Shown here piece after piece: positions 44,043-51,754 of a stretch of DNA of 64,000 bases (position 1 is the stretch's first letter; each line of letters starts with the position of its first letter). The position numbers were made by a program, and so were the translations under genes. The DNA lies in assembly GCA_963846915.1 (NCBI GenBank), contig CAWJXV010000002.1:186001-250000 (forward strand). Reading direction: 5' to 3'. This DNA comes from PALSA-612 sp963846915. GTDB taxonomy: Bacteria > Actinomycetota > Thermoleophilia > Gaiellales > Gaiellaceae. A model generated the notes under the pieces. That model ran no database searches. It had not been told where the DNA came from and saw only the letters and a list, made by a program, of their open reading frames with translations.

Positions 44043-44476
44043 CTCGGAAGACGTGGATCATCGTCCTGGTCGCCGGCGGCATCGGCCTGGCGATCCTGAT
44101 CGGCGTACTCGGCACCCGGAACGAGCCGAGCACCACCAAGGCTCAGGCGACGACGACCCTGTGCGGCAGCTTGACGGGCCTGCAGTCGTCGCTGAATACC
44201 TTGACGAGTCTCGACCCGAGCACGGCCACGAAGGACGAGCTCAACTCGGACGTCACCGCTGTCCAGAACTCATGGACGCAGGTACAGAGCGCCGCCCAGG
44301 GAGTTCAGAGCGCGAGCATGGGCTCGCTCGACAGTGCCTGGAACAGCTTCTCGTCGGCGGTCAAGAACATCCCGAACGCAAGCTCCGTGAGCGACGCCAC
44401 GACGAGCGTCCAGCAGGCGGGCCAGCAGCTCCAATCGACCGCGAAATCCACCGCGGCTTCCATCAACTGCTCCTGA
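44039..44476 (+). CDS. membrane-anchored hypothetical protein
   Basis: 145 residues from ATG 44039, overlapping the previous stop (ATGA). N-terminal anchor WIIVLVAGGIGLAILIGVLG; the external part is a Ser/Gln/Asn-rich helical bundle with regular LxxSLNxL and VQxAxQxxQS patterns and two Cys (TTLCGSLTG, SINCS at the very end). Cotranscribed with the four-helix membrane protein. Function unknown. Confidence 0.65.
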   Translation: MTRKTWIIVLVAGGIGLAILIGVLGTRNEPSTTKAQATTTLCGSLTGLQSSLNTLTSLDPSTATKDELNSDVTAVQNSWTQVQSAAQGVQSASMGSLDSAWNSFSSAVKNIPNASSVSDATTSVQQAGQQLQSTAKSTAASINCS

Positions 44477-44643
44477 GGAGCGGTCTCGGCGCGGAACCTG
44501 GGGAAAGGGTCTCCGGTCTCCGCGCCAACGTCGTGGGAAACCCTGGCGGCTCAACTGCTCGGGGCTCGCAGCCCCTTGCCAGTGTCGCGGATGTGGCACC
44601 TTCTCGCCTCGACGGATCTGTGAGACGTAGCGGAGCGGATCCG

Positions 44644-44796
44644 GTGACGGTGCCGTGCCTGGAGTGCGGCGTCGAGCTCGACGGCGACAGCCCGGAGCTC
44701 CGGCTCGAGCTCACCTGCGACGACGAGCCGATCGTCTACTGCAGCGAGTGTTGGGAGCGGGAGTTCGCCGACGAGGACGCGCCGAGACCGACCTAA
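44644..44796 (+). CDS. 50-residue zinc-knuckle protein
   Basis: Short ORF from GTG 44644 (VTVPCLECGVELDGDSPELR) with a GGAGCGG ribosome site. Two CxxC pairs (CLECGVEL, YCSECWEREF) make a likely zinc ribbon; rest is acidic. Probably a regulatory or structural small protein of the island. Confidence 0.5.
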   Translation: MTVPCLECGVELDGDSPELRLELTCDDEPIVYCSECWEREFADEDAPRPT

Positions 44797-44827
44797 GAGA
44801 CTTCACAGTCGCGGCCGATGAACCAGC

Positions 44828-45043
44828 ATGTCATCTGGTCGATGGGTTTCGTGCGTCGCGTGCGGCATCGCGTTCGAACTGAGCGCCCGCGTCGCGTACG
44901 AGCATGCTCGGCGGGACATGCGGGATCGGTGTGCGCTCTGCCGTGGCAGCGGCGGGCCGTCGCGGGCGGCGGTCGAGCAGGCGAAGCGTTGGTGGCTCGA
45001 GCGGTTCGAGCTCGCGGAACTTCGCTCTTGGCCGCCACTTTGA
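44828..45043 (+). CDS. small zinc-ribbon protein
   Basis: 71 residues from ATG 44828. Two CxxC knuckles (VSCVACGIAFELSARVAYEH, DRCALCRGSGGP) and a C-terminal helix rich in Trp/Arg/Lys (VEQAKRWWLERFELAEL). Follows the 50-residue zinc-knuckle gene; both look like the small accessory genes of a mobile or satellite element. Family not recognised. Confidence 0.5.
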   Translation: MSSGRWVSCVACGIAFELSARVAYEHARRDMRDRCALCRGSGGPSRAAVEQAKRWWLERFELAELRSWPPL

Positions 45044-45061
45044 ACGGTCGCGCGACCCCCA

Positions 45062-45160
45062 TCTGAGGTGATTTCAGACGATCTCAGCGAACCTGAGGCG
45101 AGTAACCATGCGGCCTCAGACCTCGGCTGACTACGCCCGGGAGATGTAGCGCTTCTCGCG
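45062..45160 (-). repeat. att-like 100-bp imperfect direct repeat, right copy (efp 3' end)
   Basis: Partner of 40456-40555. The right 30 bp are the genuine 3' end of efp including its stop codon (45131-45133), and the left ~70 bp are just downstream of efp. The start TCTGAGGTGATTTCAGA (45062-45078) is a slightly degenerate form of the palindrome in the left copy. Confidence 0.7.
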
Positions 45161-45697
45161 CGTGTCGACCTTGAGGCGGTCGCCGACGTTCACGAACAGC
45201 GGCACCTGGACGACGGCGCCCGTCTCGAGCGTCGCCGGCTTGGTCACGTTCGAGACCGTATCGCCGCGGATGCCCGGCTCGGTCTCCGTGACGGACAGCT
45301 CCACCGACGCGGGCAGCTGGAGCCCCGCGGGCCGGCCGTCGACGGTCAGCATCGGCACCGAGCTCGACGGGAGCAGGAACTGCAGGTCTTCGACGACGCT
45401 CCCGCGCGCGAGGTGGATCTGCTCGTACGTCTCCTCGTCCATGAAGATGACCTCGTCGCCCGAGTCGTAGAGGTACTGCACGTTCTTGACCTCCGTGTGG
45501 ACGCGCGGGAACTTCTCGCCGGCGCGGAACGTGCGGTCGACGACGGCGCCGCTGTCGAGGTTCTTCAGCCTGGTGCGGACGAACGCGCCGCCCTTGCCCG
45601 GCTTGACGTGCTGGAACTCGACGATGCGCCAGACCTCACCGTCGATCTCGATGTGCATGCCGTTCTTGAACTGGTTGGTGTTGACCGTCTCGGCCAC
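45131..45697 (-). CDS. efp: translation elongation factor P
   Basis: 188 residues, three OB-like domains; rescues ribosomes stalled on polyproline. KOW-like N-terminus NQFKNGMHIEIDGEVWRIVE, the tip loop with Lys35 in HVKPGKGGAFVRT, family signature near IRGDTVSNVTKPATLETGAV and the C-terminus REKRYISRA. GTG start 45697. The 3' end forms the right att-like repeat. Last gene of the aro-pepP-efp operon. Confidence 0.97.
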   Translation of the reverse strand: MAETVNTNQFKNGMHIEIDGEVWRIVEFQHVKPGKGGAFVRTRLKNLDSGAVVDRTFRAGEKFPRVHTEVKNVQYLYDSGDEVIFMDEETYEQIHLARGSVVEDLQFLLPSSSVPMLTVDGRPAGLQLPASVELSVTETEPGIRGDTVSNVTKPATLETGAVVQVPLFVNVGDRLKVDTREKRYISRA

Positions 45698-45706
45698 GGC
45701 CCCAAT

Positions 45707-46741
45707 CTAGCCGACGATCACGGGCTCCTTGGTGAAGGAGGTGAGCACCTCGGCGCCGTCCTCGGTGACGATCACGAGGTCCTCGATCCGCACGCCGCCG
45801 AGGCCGGGGAGGTAGACGCCGGGCTCGACGGTGACGACGTTGCCGGGCGCGAGCGTGCTCGGCCACTCGGCGTTCAGCCACGGCGGCTCGTGGACGTCCA
45901 GCCCGACACCGTGGCCGAGGCCGTGGCCGAACGCGCCGCCGAGGCCCGCCGCCTCGATCACGTCGCGCGCCGTGCCGTCGACGTCCGCGCTGTCGGCTCC
46001 GGCGCGGACGGCCGCGAGACCCGTCTCCTGCGCACGCTCGACGACGTCGTAGGCCTGCGCGAGATCGTCCGGCAGCTCGCCGGTGAGGAACGTGCGCGTG
46101 CAGTCGGAGCAGTAGCCGCCGATGCGGCAGCCCGCGTCGACGACGACGGTCTCCCCCACCCCGATCTTCCGGTCACCCGGCACCGCGTGCGGTGACCCGC
46201 CCGTCGGCCCGGCGGCGACGATCGGCGGGAAGGAGAGCTCCTCGCCGCCGGCCTCGTGCAGCAGCGTCTCCATTCGCCACGCGAGCTCGCGCTCGGCGCG
46301 CCCGACGAACTGCTCCTCGGCGAAGCGCGTGAACGCCTCGTTCGCAGCCGCGGCTGCGCGGCGGATCGCGTCGAGCTCGGCCTCGTCCTTGACCGCCCGC
46401 ATCGCCTCGACGAGGCCCGCGTGCGGGGTGAGCTCCATCCCGCCGGCCGTGAGCAGCTCGTACCGCGCGTAGGTGAGCGCAGCCGGCTCGAACTCGACGG
46501 GTGCCTCGATGAGCGACGGCAGCTCGGCGTAGATGTCGCGCCTGGTGACGACGAGCTCGACGTCCGGCACCTCCCGGGCGCGCTCGGCGTAGCGGAAGTC
46601 CGTGAACAGCCGAGCGTGCTCGGGCTCGACCAGCAGCGCCGCATTCGAGCTCGCGAGGCCGGTCAGGTAGCGGACGTTGACCAGGCTCGAGACGAGGAGC
46701 GGCGCCTCGACCGCCTGCTGGAGCCGCGCGAGCCGCGTCAT
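45707..46741 (-). CDS. pepP: Xaa-Pro aminopeptidase (M24 family)
   Basis: 344 residues. N-terminal creatinase-like domain (VSSLVNVRYLTGLASSNAAL) and C-terminal pita-bread fold with metal ligands: VVVDAGCRIGGYCSDCTRTF (Asp pair), GLGHGVGLDVHEPPW (His), GNVVTVEPGVYLPG (Glu) and GVRIEDLVIV (Glu). ATG 46741 overlaps the aroQ stop (ATGA). The aroQ-pepP-efp order is conserved in many Gram-positives. PepP/PepQ naming is by family only. Confidence 0.94.
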   Translation of the reverse strand: MTRLARLQQAVEAPLLVSSLVNVRYLTGLASSNAALLVEPEHARLFTDFRYAERAREVPDVELVVTRRDIYAELPSLIEAPVEFEPAALTYARYELLTAGGMELTPHAGLVEAMRAVKDEAELDAIRRAAAAANEAFTRFAEEQFVGRAERELAWRMETLLHEAGGEELSFPPIVAAGPTGGSPHAVPGDRKIGVGETVVVDAGCRIGGYCSDCTRTFLTGELPDDLAQAYDVVERAQETGLAAVRAGADSADVDGTARDVIEAAGLGGAFGHGLGHGVGLDVHEPPWLNAEWPSTLAPGNVVTVEPGVYLPGLGGVRIEDLVIVTEDGAEVLTSFTKEPVIVG

Positions 46742-47166
46742 GCGCGCCCGGCCAGGAATTCGAGCGCCTCGCGGTACCCGTCCGGGCCCTTGCCGGCGAT
46801 GCGCTTCGCGGCCAGGTCGGAGATGACGGACAGGCGCCGCCACTCCTCGCGCTCGTCCACGTTGGAAAGGTGCACCTCCACGACCGGCTGCTTCAGGAGC
46901 TCGACGGCGTCGTGGATCGCCCAGCTGTAGTGCGTCCACGCCGCCGGGTTGAGGACGACGCCGTCGGCGACGTCCAGCGCCTCGTGCAGCCAGTCGACGT
47001 ACGCGCCCTCGTCGTTCGTCTGGCGGCAGCGGACGGTGAGGCCGAGCTGCTTGCCCCATGCGTAGAGCCTCGACTCGAGCTCGCGGAGCGTCAGCGTTCC
47101 GTAGATCTCGGGATCGCGCCGGCCGAGCTGGTCCAGGTTGACGCCGTTCAGCACGTCGACGCGCAT
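46738..47166 (-). CDS. aroQ: 3-dehydroquinate dehydratase, type II
   Basis: 142 residues; third step of the shikimate pathway. Start MRVDVLNGVNLDQLGRRDPE with Tyr of the active loop (EIYGTLTL), the Asn/Ala region LNPAAWTHYSWAIHDAV and catalytic His in PVVEVHLSNVDERE. The NGPNLNxLG consensus reads NGVNLDQLG here. ATG 47166. The upstream gap to aroKB is filled by palindromic element copy 2. Confidence 0.95.
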   Translation of the reverse strand: MRVDVLNGVNLDQLGRRDPEIYGTLTLRELESRLYAWGKQLGLTVRCRQTNDEGAYVDWLHEALDVADGVVLNPAAWTHYSWAIHDAVELLKQPVVEVHLSNVDEREEWRRLSVISDLAAKRIAGKGPDGYREALEFLAGRA

Positions 47167-47175
47167 GCGAGGACT

Positions 47176-47273
47176 CTAGAGGCTCGACGCGTGATTCGGC
47201 CGTCGTCGGGGGCGCTCCGGGCCAAGCGCCCGAGGCGTCATCCGGCCCGGCCGAATCTCGTGTCGTGCCTCCT
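47176..47273. repeat. palindromic element with terminal inverted repeats, copy 2 (between aroKB and aroQ)
   Basis: 98 bp. Left end CTAGAGGCTCGACGCGTGAT and right end (reverse complement ATAGGAGGCACGACACGAGA) are imperfect ~25-bp inverted repeats ending in TTCGGCC. The inner blocks CGTCGGGGGCGCTCC, GGCCAAGC and GCGTCATCCG are shared with the 170-bp element at 6151. The right end touches the aroKB stop codon, so the element is transcribed inside the aro operon and could form a hairpin there. Confidence 0.75.
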
Positions 47274-48723
47274 ATCGGGCGACGAGGGATTCGAGCGCGC
47301 GCCGCACGTCGGCGTCCGGGAGCTCGACCCCGCGGACGGGCTTCCCGGGCGCCTCGAGCAGGACGAGCCTGACGCGGCCCGCCTCGACCTTCTTGTCGCG
47401 GCCGAGCGCCGTCCAGGCGCGGTCGACGTCGACGCGGACGGGCTTCGGCGCCAGCACGCGGTCGGCGTCCTCGGCGACGGCCGCGTCGAGCCCGAGGTGA
47501 TCGACGGAGAGCCGGAGCGCCGCACGCAGTCCGAGCGCGACCGCGTGCCCGTGCGTGACGGTGTCGTAGCCGGCGGCGGCCTCGAGGGCATGTGCGAACG
47601 TGTGGCCGAGGTTCAGCACGGCCCGCTCGCCGCGGTCGTGCGGGTCGCGGAGGCAGACCGCCGTCTTGTACAGAGCGCAGCGACGGACGAGCTCGGCGTC
47701 GGGCAGCTCCCAGAGCCGCTCACCTGCCAGCAGACCGGTCTTGACGACCTCCGCCATGCCCGCCTGCCGCTCGCCGGCCGGCAGCGTCTCGAGCACGGCC
47801 GGGTCGATCACCGTGCGCAGGGGCCAGTGGAAAGCGCCGACGAGGTTCTTCCCCTGGGGAAGATCGATCGCCGTCTTGCCGCCGATCGCCGCGTCGACCT
47901 GGCCGACGAGCGTCGTCGGCACGGCCGCCCAGGCGATGCCGCGGAGGTAGGTGGCGGCGGCGAAGCCGGTCACGTCGGTCGTGCAGCCGCCGCCGAGCGC
48001 GACGACGGTGCCGCCGCGGTCGAGCCGGAGCTCCTGCCACAGCCGTTCGCAGACCGCCGCCGTCTTCGCTTCCTCCCCGCGCGCGACCGTGTGCGTCGAG
48101 GCCAGCCGGGCGCCGAGCGCGAGCTGGGCGTCGGCGCCGTAGATCCCCGCCACGTGCGCATCCGCCACGAGCGCGGCGGAGCCGTCGCCGGGCAACAGCT
48201 CGCCGAGGAGCTCGAGCGATCCCACGTGGACGTGGACGCCGCCGGCCGCGAGCACGACATCGTCCGCATGTCGCGAGACCGCGTCGGCGGCTTCCTCGTA
48301 CACCGGCAGGCGCTCGTCGTAGAGCTTCCGGAACGTCTCCTCGTCCTGCGCGAGCGGGCGGTCGCTCGAGCGGGCGCGCCGCCAGGCCGTGTCGGGGTCG
48401 ACCTCGACGAGGACCGTCGTCGCGCGCTCACGGAGCGCGCGACTGGTCGCCTCCGAGCCGAGCGCGCCGCCGCCGAGGGCGATCACCTTCGGCTCGCGTG
48501 CGGAGAGCGCCTCGACGGCCGCCTCCTCCTCGATCTCACGGAAGGCGGCCTCGCCCCAGGAGCGGAAGACCTCGGCGATCGTGTCTCCCGCGCGCGCCTC
48601 GATCTCGCGGTCGACGTCGATGAAGGGCCGTCCGATGCGCTCGGCGGCCTCCCGGCCGCGGGCGGACTTGCCGGCCCCCATGAAGCCGATCAGCGCGACG
48701 TGCCTGTCTAGCGGGGAGTCCAA
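47272..48723 (-). CDS. aroKB: bifunctional shikimate kinase / 3-dehydroquinate synthase (AroK-AroB fusion)
   Basis: 483 residues in one uninterrupted frame. N-terminal AroK domain (to ~165): P-loop LIGFMGAGKSARGREAAERI, IDVDREIEARAGDTIAEVF, and GGGALG. C-terminal AroB domain: VVALGGGCTTDVTGFAAATY, IDLPQGKNLVGAFHWPLRT, Zn ligands in MAEVVKTGLL, LNLGHTFAHALEAAAGY and THGHAVALGL. The order kinase-then-synthase matches the AroKB fusion known from Thermotoga. TTG 48723 is the only suitable start and overlaps aroC by 16 bp. Confidence 0.93.
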   Translation of the reverse strand: MDSPLDRHVALIGFMGAGKSARGREAAERIGRPFIDVDREIEARAGDTIAEVFRSWGEAAFREIEEEAAVEALSAREPKVIALGGGALGSEATSRALRERATTVLVEVDPDTAWRRARSSDRPLAQDEETFRKLYDERLPVYEEAADAVSRHADDVVLAAGGVHVHVGSLELLGELLPGDGSAALVADAHVAGIYGADAQLALGARLASTHTVARGEEAKTAAVCERLWQELRLDRGGTVVALGGGCTTDVTGFAAATYLRGIAWAAVPTTLVGQVDAAIGGKTAIDLPQGKNLVGAFHWPLRTVIDPAVLETLPAGERQAGMAEVVKTGLLAGERLWELPDAELVRRCALYKTAVCLRDPHDRGERAVLNLGHTFAHALEAAAGYDTVTHGHAVALGLRAALRLSVDHLGLDAAVAEDADRVLAPKPVRVDVDRAWTALGRDKKVEAGRVRLVLLEAPGKPVRGVELPDADVRRALESLVAR

Positions 48724-49781
48724 TCGATCCGTTCGAGATACGCGCGGTGTGCGTCGATGAAGTCGCCGATCGCGTCGCCGCCGAACTTCTCGCGGGCGGC
48801 GCGGGCGAGCTCGAACGCCACGGCTGCCTCGGCCACGACCGCGAGCGCCTCGACCGCCGCCGTGTCCGAGCGCTCGACGAGCGCCTCGGCCGGCTCGCCG
48901 GTGGCGAGGTCGACGGTCTGCAACGGTCGCATCAAGGTCGGCAGCGGCTTCATCGCCGCGCGGACGACGATCTCCTCGCCGTTCGAGACGCCGGCCTCGA
49001 TCCCGCCGGCGCGGTTCGTCTCGCGGTGGAGGCCCGGAACGATCTCGTCGTGCGCCTGCGAGCCGCGGAGCGCCGCAAGCGCGAAGCCGTCGCCGATCTC
49101 GACGCCTTTCACCGCCTGGATGCCCATCAGCGCAGCGGCGAGTCGAGCGTCGAGCCGGTCGTCCTTGCTCGCGTACGAGCCGAGCCCCGGTGGGACGCCG
49201 CCGGCCCGCACCTCGACGACACCGCCGACCGTGTCGCGATCGCTCCGCGCCTCGTCGACGCGGCGCGCGACGGCCTCGAGCCCGACGACCGAGCCCTCGA
49301 CCTCGACGCCGATCGCCCACAGGAGGGCCTTGGCGACGGCGCCGGCGGCGACGAACACGGCCGTGTGCCGGGCGCTGGCCCGCTCGAGCGCGTCCCGGAC
49401 GTCGGTGAGCCCGTACTTGAGCACGCCGGCCAGGTCGGCGTGGCCCGGGCGCGGCACGGTAACGGGCTTCGTGCCCTTCCCTTCCGGCTCGCCCTCCGGC
49501 GGCCACGGGCTCATCCCCCACGTCCAGTTCCTGTGGTCACGATTGGCGACGAGCAGCGCCAGCGGCGTCCCCAGCGTGCGCCCGTGGCGCAGGCCGGCGA
49601 GCACCTCGACGCGGTCGGTCTCGATCTTCTGGCGCGGGCTGCGCCCGTAGCCCTGCTGGCGGCGGTGCAGGTCCCGGTCGATCGCGTCGCGGTCGAGAAC
49701 GAGCCCGGCGGGAAGCCCGGTCACGATCGCGACGAGCGCCGGCCCGTGCGACTCGCCCGCGGTGGTCAGCTCCAGCGACAC
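48708..49781 (-). CDS. aroC: chorismate synthase
   Basis: 357 residues; last shikimate step, reduced FMN-dependent. Motifs: ELTTAGESHGPALVAIVTGL, QGYGRSPRQKIETDRVEVLA, RPGHADLAGVLKYGLTDVRD, SARHTAVFVAAGAVAKALLW, and the Arg-rich ETNRAGGIEAGVSNGEEIVV. GTG 49781, 9 bp after the aroE stop. Part of aroE-aroC-aroKB-aroQ-pepP-efp. Confidence 0.97.
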   Translation of the reverse strand: MSLELTTAGESHGPALVAIVTGLPAGLVLDRDAIDRDLHRRQQGYGRSPRQKIETDRVEVLAGLRHGRTLGTPLALLVANRDHRNWTWGMSPWPPEGEPEGKGTKPVTVPRPGHADLAGVLKYGLTDVRDALERASARHTAVFVAAGAVAKALLWAIGVEVEGSVVGLEAVARRVDEARSDRDTVGGVVEVRAGGVPPGLGSYASKDDRLDARLAAALMGIQAVKGVEIGDGFALAALRGSQAHDEIVPGLHRETNRAGGIEAGVSNGEEIVVRAAMKPLPTLMRPLQTVDLATGEPAEALVERSDTAAVEALAVVAEAAVAFELARAAREKFGGDAIGDFIDAHRAYLERIDWTPR

Positions 49782-49790
49782 GCCCGAAGC

Positions 49791-50516
49791 CTACGGGCGG
49801 ATCGCGGATCGCATGACCTCGATCGGCGCCTCCATTCCCGTCCAGCGCTCGAAGGAGGCCGCGCCCTGGCGAACGAGCACCTCGAGCCCGTCGATCACGC
49901 GGCACCCCGCTGCCCGCGCGGCGGCGACGTGCGCCGTGTCGCGGCCGTCCGGGTAGTAGGCGAGGTCGATCAGCGTCTGACCCGCCTCGAGCTCGAACAG
50001 GAGCTCGTCCTTGACCGGCGTCGCCTGGACGACGAGCGGCACGCCGGTTGTCACGGGCGGCCAGGCCTCGCGGCGCGCGTAGACGTGCACCGCGATGCCG
50101 CGCGCCTCGAGCGCTGCGATCCACGCCGACGCCGCGCCGCCCGCGCCGACGACGGCGGCGCTCAACGCGTCGACATCGTCGAGCGCCTCGGCGTCGGTGC
50201 TCGCGCCGATGACGCGACCGTGCTCGATCACGAGCGTGTTCACGGAGGCCGCCCGCTGGGCGGACTCTTCCAGCTCCGCGCAGAGCCGGATCACGCTGGT
50301 CTTGTGCGGCGTCGTGACGTTGGCGCCGGCGAAGCCAAGGGCGACGAGGCCGGCGATCGCCGCGGCGAGGGAGCCGTGCTCCACCGGAAGCGGCACATAC
50401 GCCCAGTCGAGCCCGCATTCGGCGAAGGCGGCGTTCTGCATCCGCGGCGACAGCGACCCCGACACCGGGTCGCCGATCAGCCCCACGAGCCGCGTCGTCC
50501 CGGCGATCTCTCCCAC
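49791..50516 (-). CDS. aroE: shikimate dehydrogenase
   Basis: 241 residues from GTG 50516 (VGEIAGTTRLVGLIGDPVSG), somewhat short of the usual ~270. Shikimate site SLSPRMQNAAF, the catalytic Lys in ANVTTPHKTSVIRL, Asp in GASTDAEALDDV, and NADP loop AVVGAGGAASAWIAALEARG. The frame upstream overlaps the divergent HTH gene and palindrome and is rejected. Confidence 0.93.
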   Translation of the reverse strand: MGEIAGTTRLVGLIGDPVSGSLSPRMQNAAFAECGLDWAYVPLPVEHGSLAAAIAGLVALGFAGANVTTPHKTSVIRLCAELEESAQRAASVNTLVIEHGRVIGASTDAEALDDVDALSAAVVGAGGAASAWIAALEARGIAVHVYARREAWPPVTTGVPLVVQATPVKDELLFELEAGQTLIDLAYYPDGRDTAHVAAARAAGCRVIDGLEVLVRQGAASFERWTGMEAPIEVMRSAIRP

Positions 50517-50529
50517 GCCGGGCAGTATC

Positions 50530-50553
50530 GGTGCCAGGCACGTGCCAGGCACC
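50530..50553. promoter_or_regulatory. 24-bp palindrome between aroE and the HTH gene
   Basis: Tandem GTGCCAGGCAC copies (50531-50541, 50542-50552) that together form a near-perfect palindrome with centre GGCACGTGCC. Located in the 72-bp divergent gap between the aroE start (50516) and the HTH gene start (50589), so it is a candidate operator. A TAAAGT -10-like hexamer ends at 50580, only 8 bp before the HTH gene ATG, suggesting a leaderless mRNA. Confidence 0.5.
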
Positions 50554-50588
50554 GCAAAGGGCGTTGGCGTGTTGTAAAGTGCCTTGAC

Positions 50589-50936
50589 ATGAGCGACGTC
50601 GACCGGGCCATCGAGGTGCTGAACGCCGAGCGTGACGCCGTTCTCGCCGGGCTGGCGGAGGAGCGGACCGCGGCCGAGCGGGCCGCGGAGGAGCAGCGCC
50701 GCTGGCGCGCAGACGCCCAGGCGCTGCTCGAGCGCGGCCGTGCGGTCGGGCTCTCGGTCGCGGAGATGGCGGACGCGCTCGGCATCAGCCGCCAGTGGAC
50801 GAACCACCTCGCGAAGACGGCGGTCGACCGGGAGCAGGCTGCGGTCAACCGGGAGGTCGTGAAGCGCGCGGCCTCGCTCCCGCCGGGTTACCGGCTCGGG
50901 ACGCTCGAGTTCGGCCCGCCGCCGGATCAGCCGTAG
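50589..50936 (+). CDS. small helix-turn-helix DNA-binding protein
   Basis: 115 residues from ATG 50589. An N-terminal coiled coil (AVLAGLAEERTAAERAAEEQ) precedes a helix-turn-helix (VGLSVAEMADALGISRQWTN) and a basic stretch (REVVKRAAS). No clear ribosome binding site precedes the ATG, consistent with a leaderless start. It is divergent from aroE across a palindrome and convergent with mltG (10-bp overlap). It is the only plus-strand gene in this long minus-strand operon region. Probable transcriptional regulator, target unknown. Confidence 0.72.
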   Translation: MSDVDRAIEVLNAERDAVLAGLAEERTAAERAAEEQRRWRADAQALLERGRAVGLSVAEMADALGISRQWTNHLAKTAVDREQAAVNREVVKRAASLPPGYRLGTLEFGPPPDQP

Positions 50937-51754
50937 CCGTTCGCCGCGAGGAAGCGCTGGAACGCGGCGTAGTCGGCCGTGAAGAAGTGATGCCGCTTGT
51001 CCTTTTTCCGGGCGTAGTAGAGATAGTCGACGTGGGCCGGGTGGGCGGCGGCCTGGATCGACGCGAGGCCCGGGTTGCCGATCGGCGTCGGCGGCAGGCC
51101 GCGGAACTTGCGCACGTTGTAGGGCGAGTTCGATTCGAGCTCGGACTGCGTGATCGACTGGGTCGGCGGGATGTTCAGGCCGTAGCGGAGCGCCGCGTCG
51201 ATCCCGATCGGCACGTGCTGGTGGAGCCGGTTGTAGATCACGGCCGCGACGAGGCGCCGCTCGGAGGGGACGACGACCTCCCGTTCGATCATCGAGGCGA
51301 TGGTCAGCACGTCGTAGCGCGTCAGGTTCTTCGACTTCGCGTAGCTCATGTCCACGTGGCGGAACGCCTGCCTGAACGCCGTCAGCTGGCGGTTGACGAA
51401 ATGGCGCGCCGTCTCGTTCGAGAAGAACGCGTACTTCGCCGGGAACAGGAAGCCTTCGAGCGGCCGCCGCTTGCCGTCACCCGCGTACAGGCCCGGGTAC
51501 TCGGACGAGGCTGTTGCGGCCAGGTAGCCGGACGGCGTGAGCCGCGGCGTCACGTGCCGCTTCTGCTCCGCGATCTTCCTGACCGAGTCGATCCGCTGCG
51601 CCATCTCCGCCCGGGTGAAGCCTTCCGGGAACACGATGTGCAGCACCTTCGGCCCCGCGGGCACCGTCGGCTTCGGCTTCGAGTCGCCGCCGCAGCCGGC
51701 CAGAGCCGCCACGGCCGCCGCAGCCGCGAGGACGCCTAGGGCTCGCGCGACCAC
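50927..51754 (-). CDS. mltG: endolytic transglycosylase MltG-like lipoprotein
   Basis: 275 residues from GTG 51754. Lipoprotein signal ALGVLAAAAAVAALAGCGGD (lipobox LAGC) replaces the usual single membrane helix. YceG domain: FPEGFTRAEMAQRID, the catalytic Glu in TIASMIEREVVVPSERRLVA, AAVIYNRLHQHVPIGIDAAL and SPYNVRKFRGLPPTPIGNPG. It cleaves nascent peptidoglycan. Shorter than most homologues (about 340). Start lies within ruvX, so translationally linked. Confidence 0.92.
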   Translation of the reverse strand: MVARALGVLAAAAAVAALAGCGGDSKPKPTVPAGPKVLHIVFPEGFTRAEMAQRIDSVRKIAEQKRHVTPRLTPSGYLAATASSEYPGLYAGDGKRRPLEGFLFPAKYAFFSNETARHFVNRQLTAFRQAFRHVDMSYAKSKNLTRYDVLTIASMIEREVVVPSERRLVAAVIYNRLHQHVPIGIDAALRYGLNIPPTQSITQSELESNSPYNVRKFRGLPPTPIGNPGLASIQAAAHPAHVDYLYYARKKDKRHHFFTADYAAFQRFLAANGYG

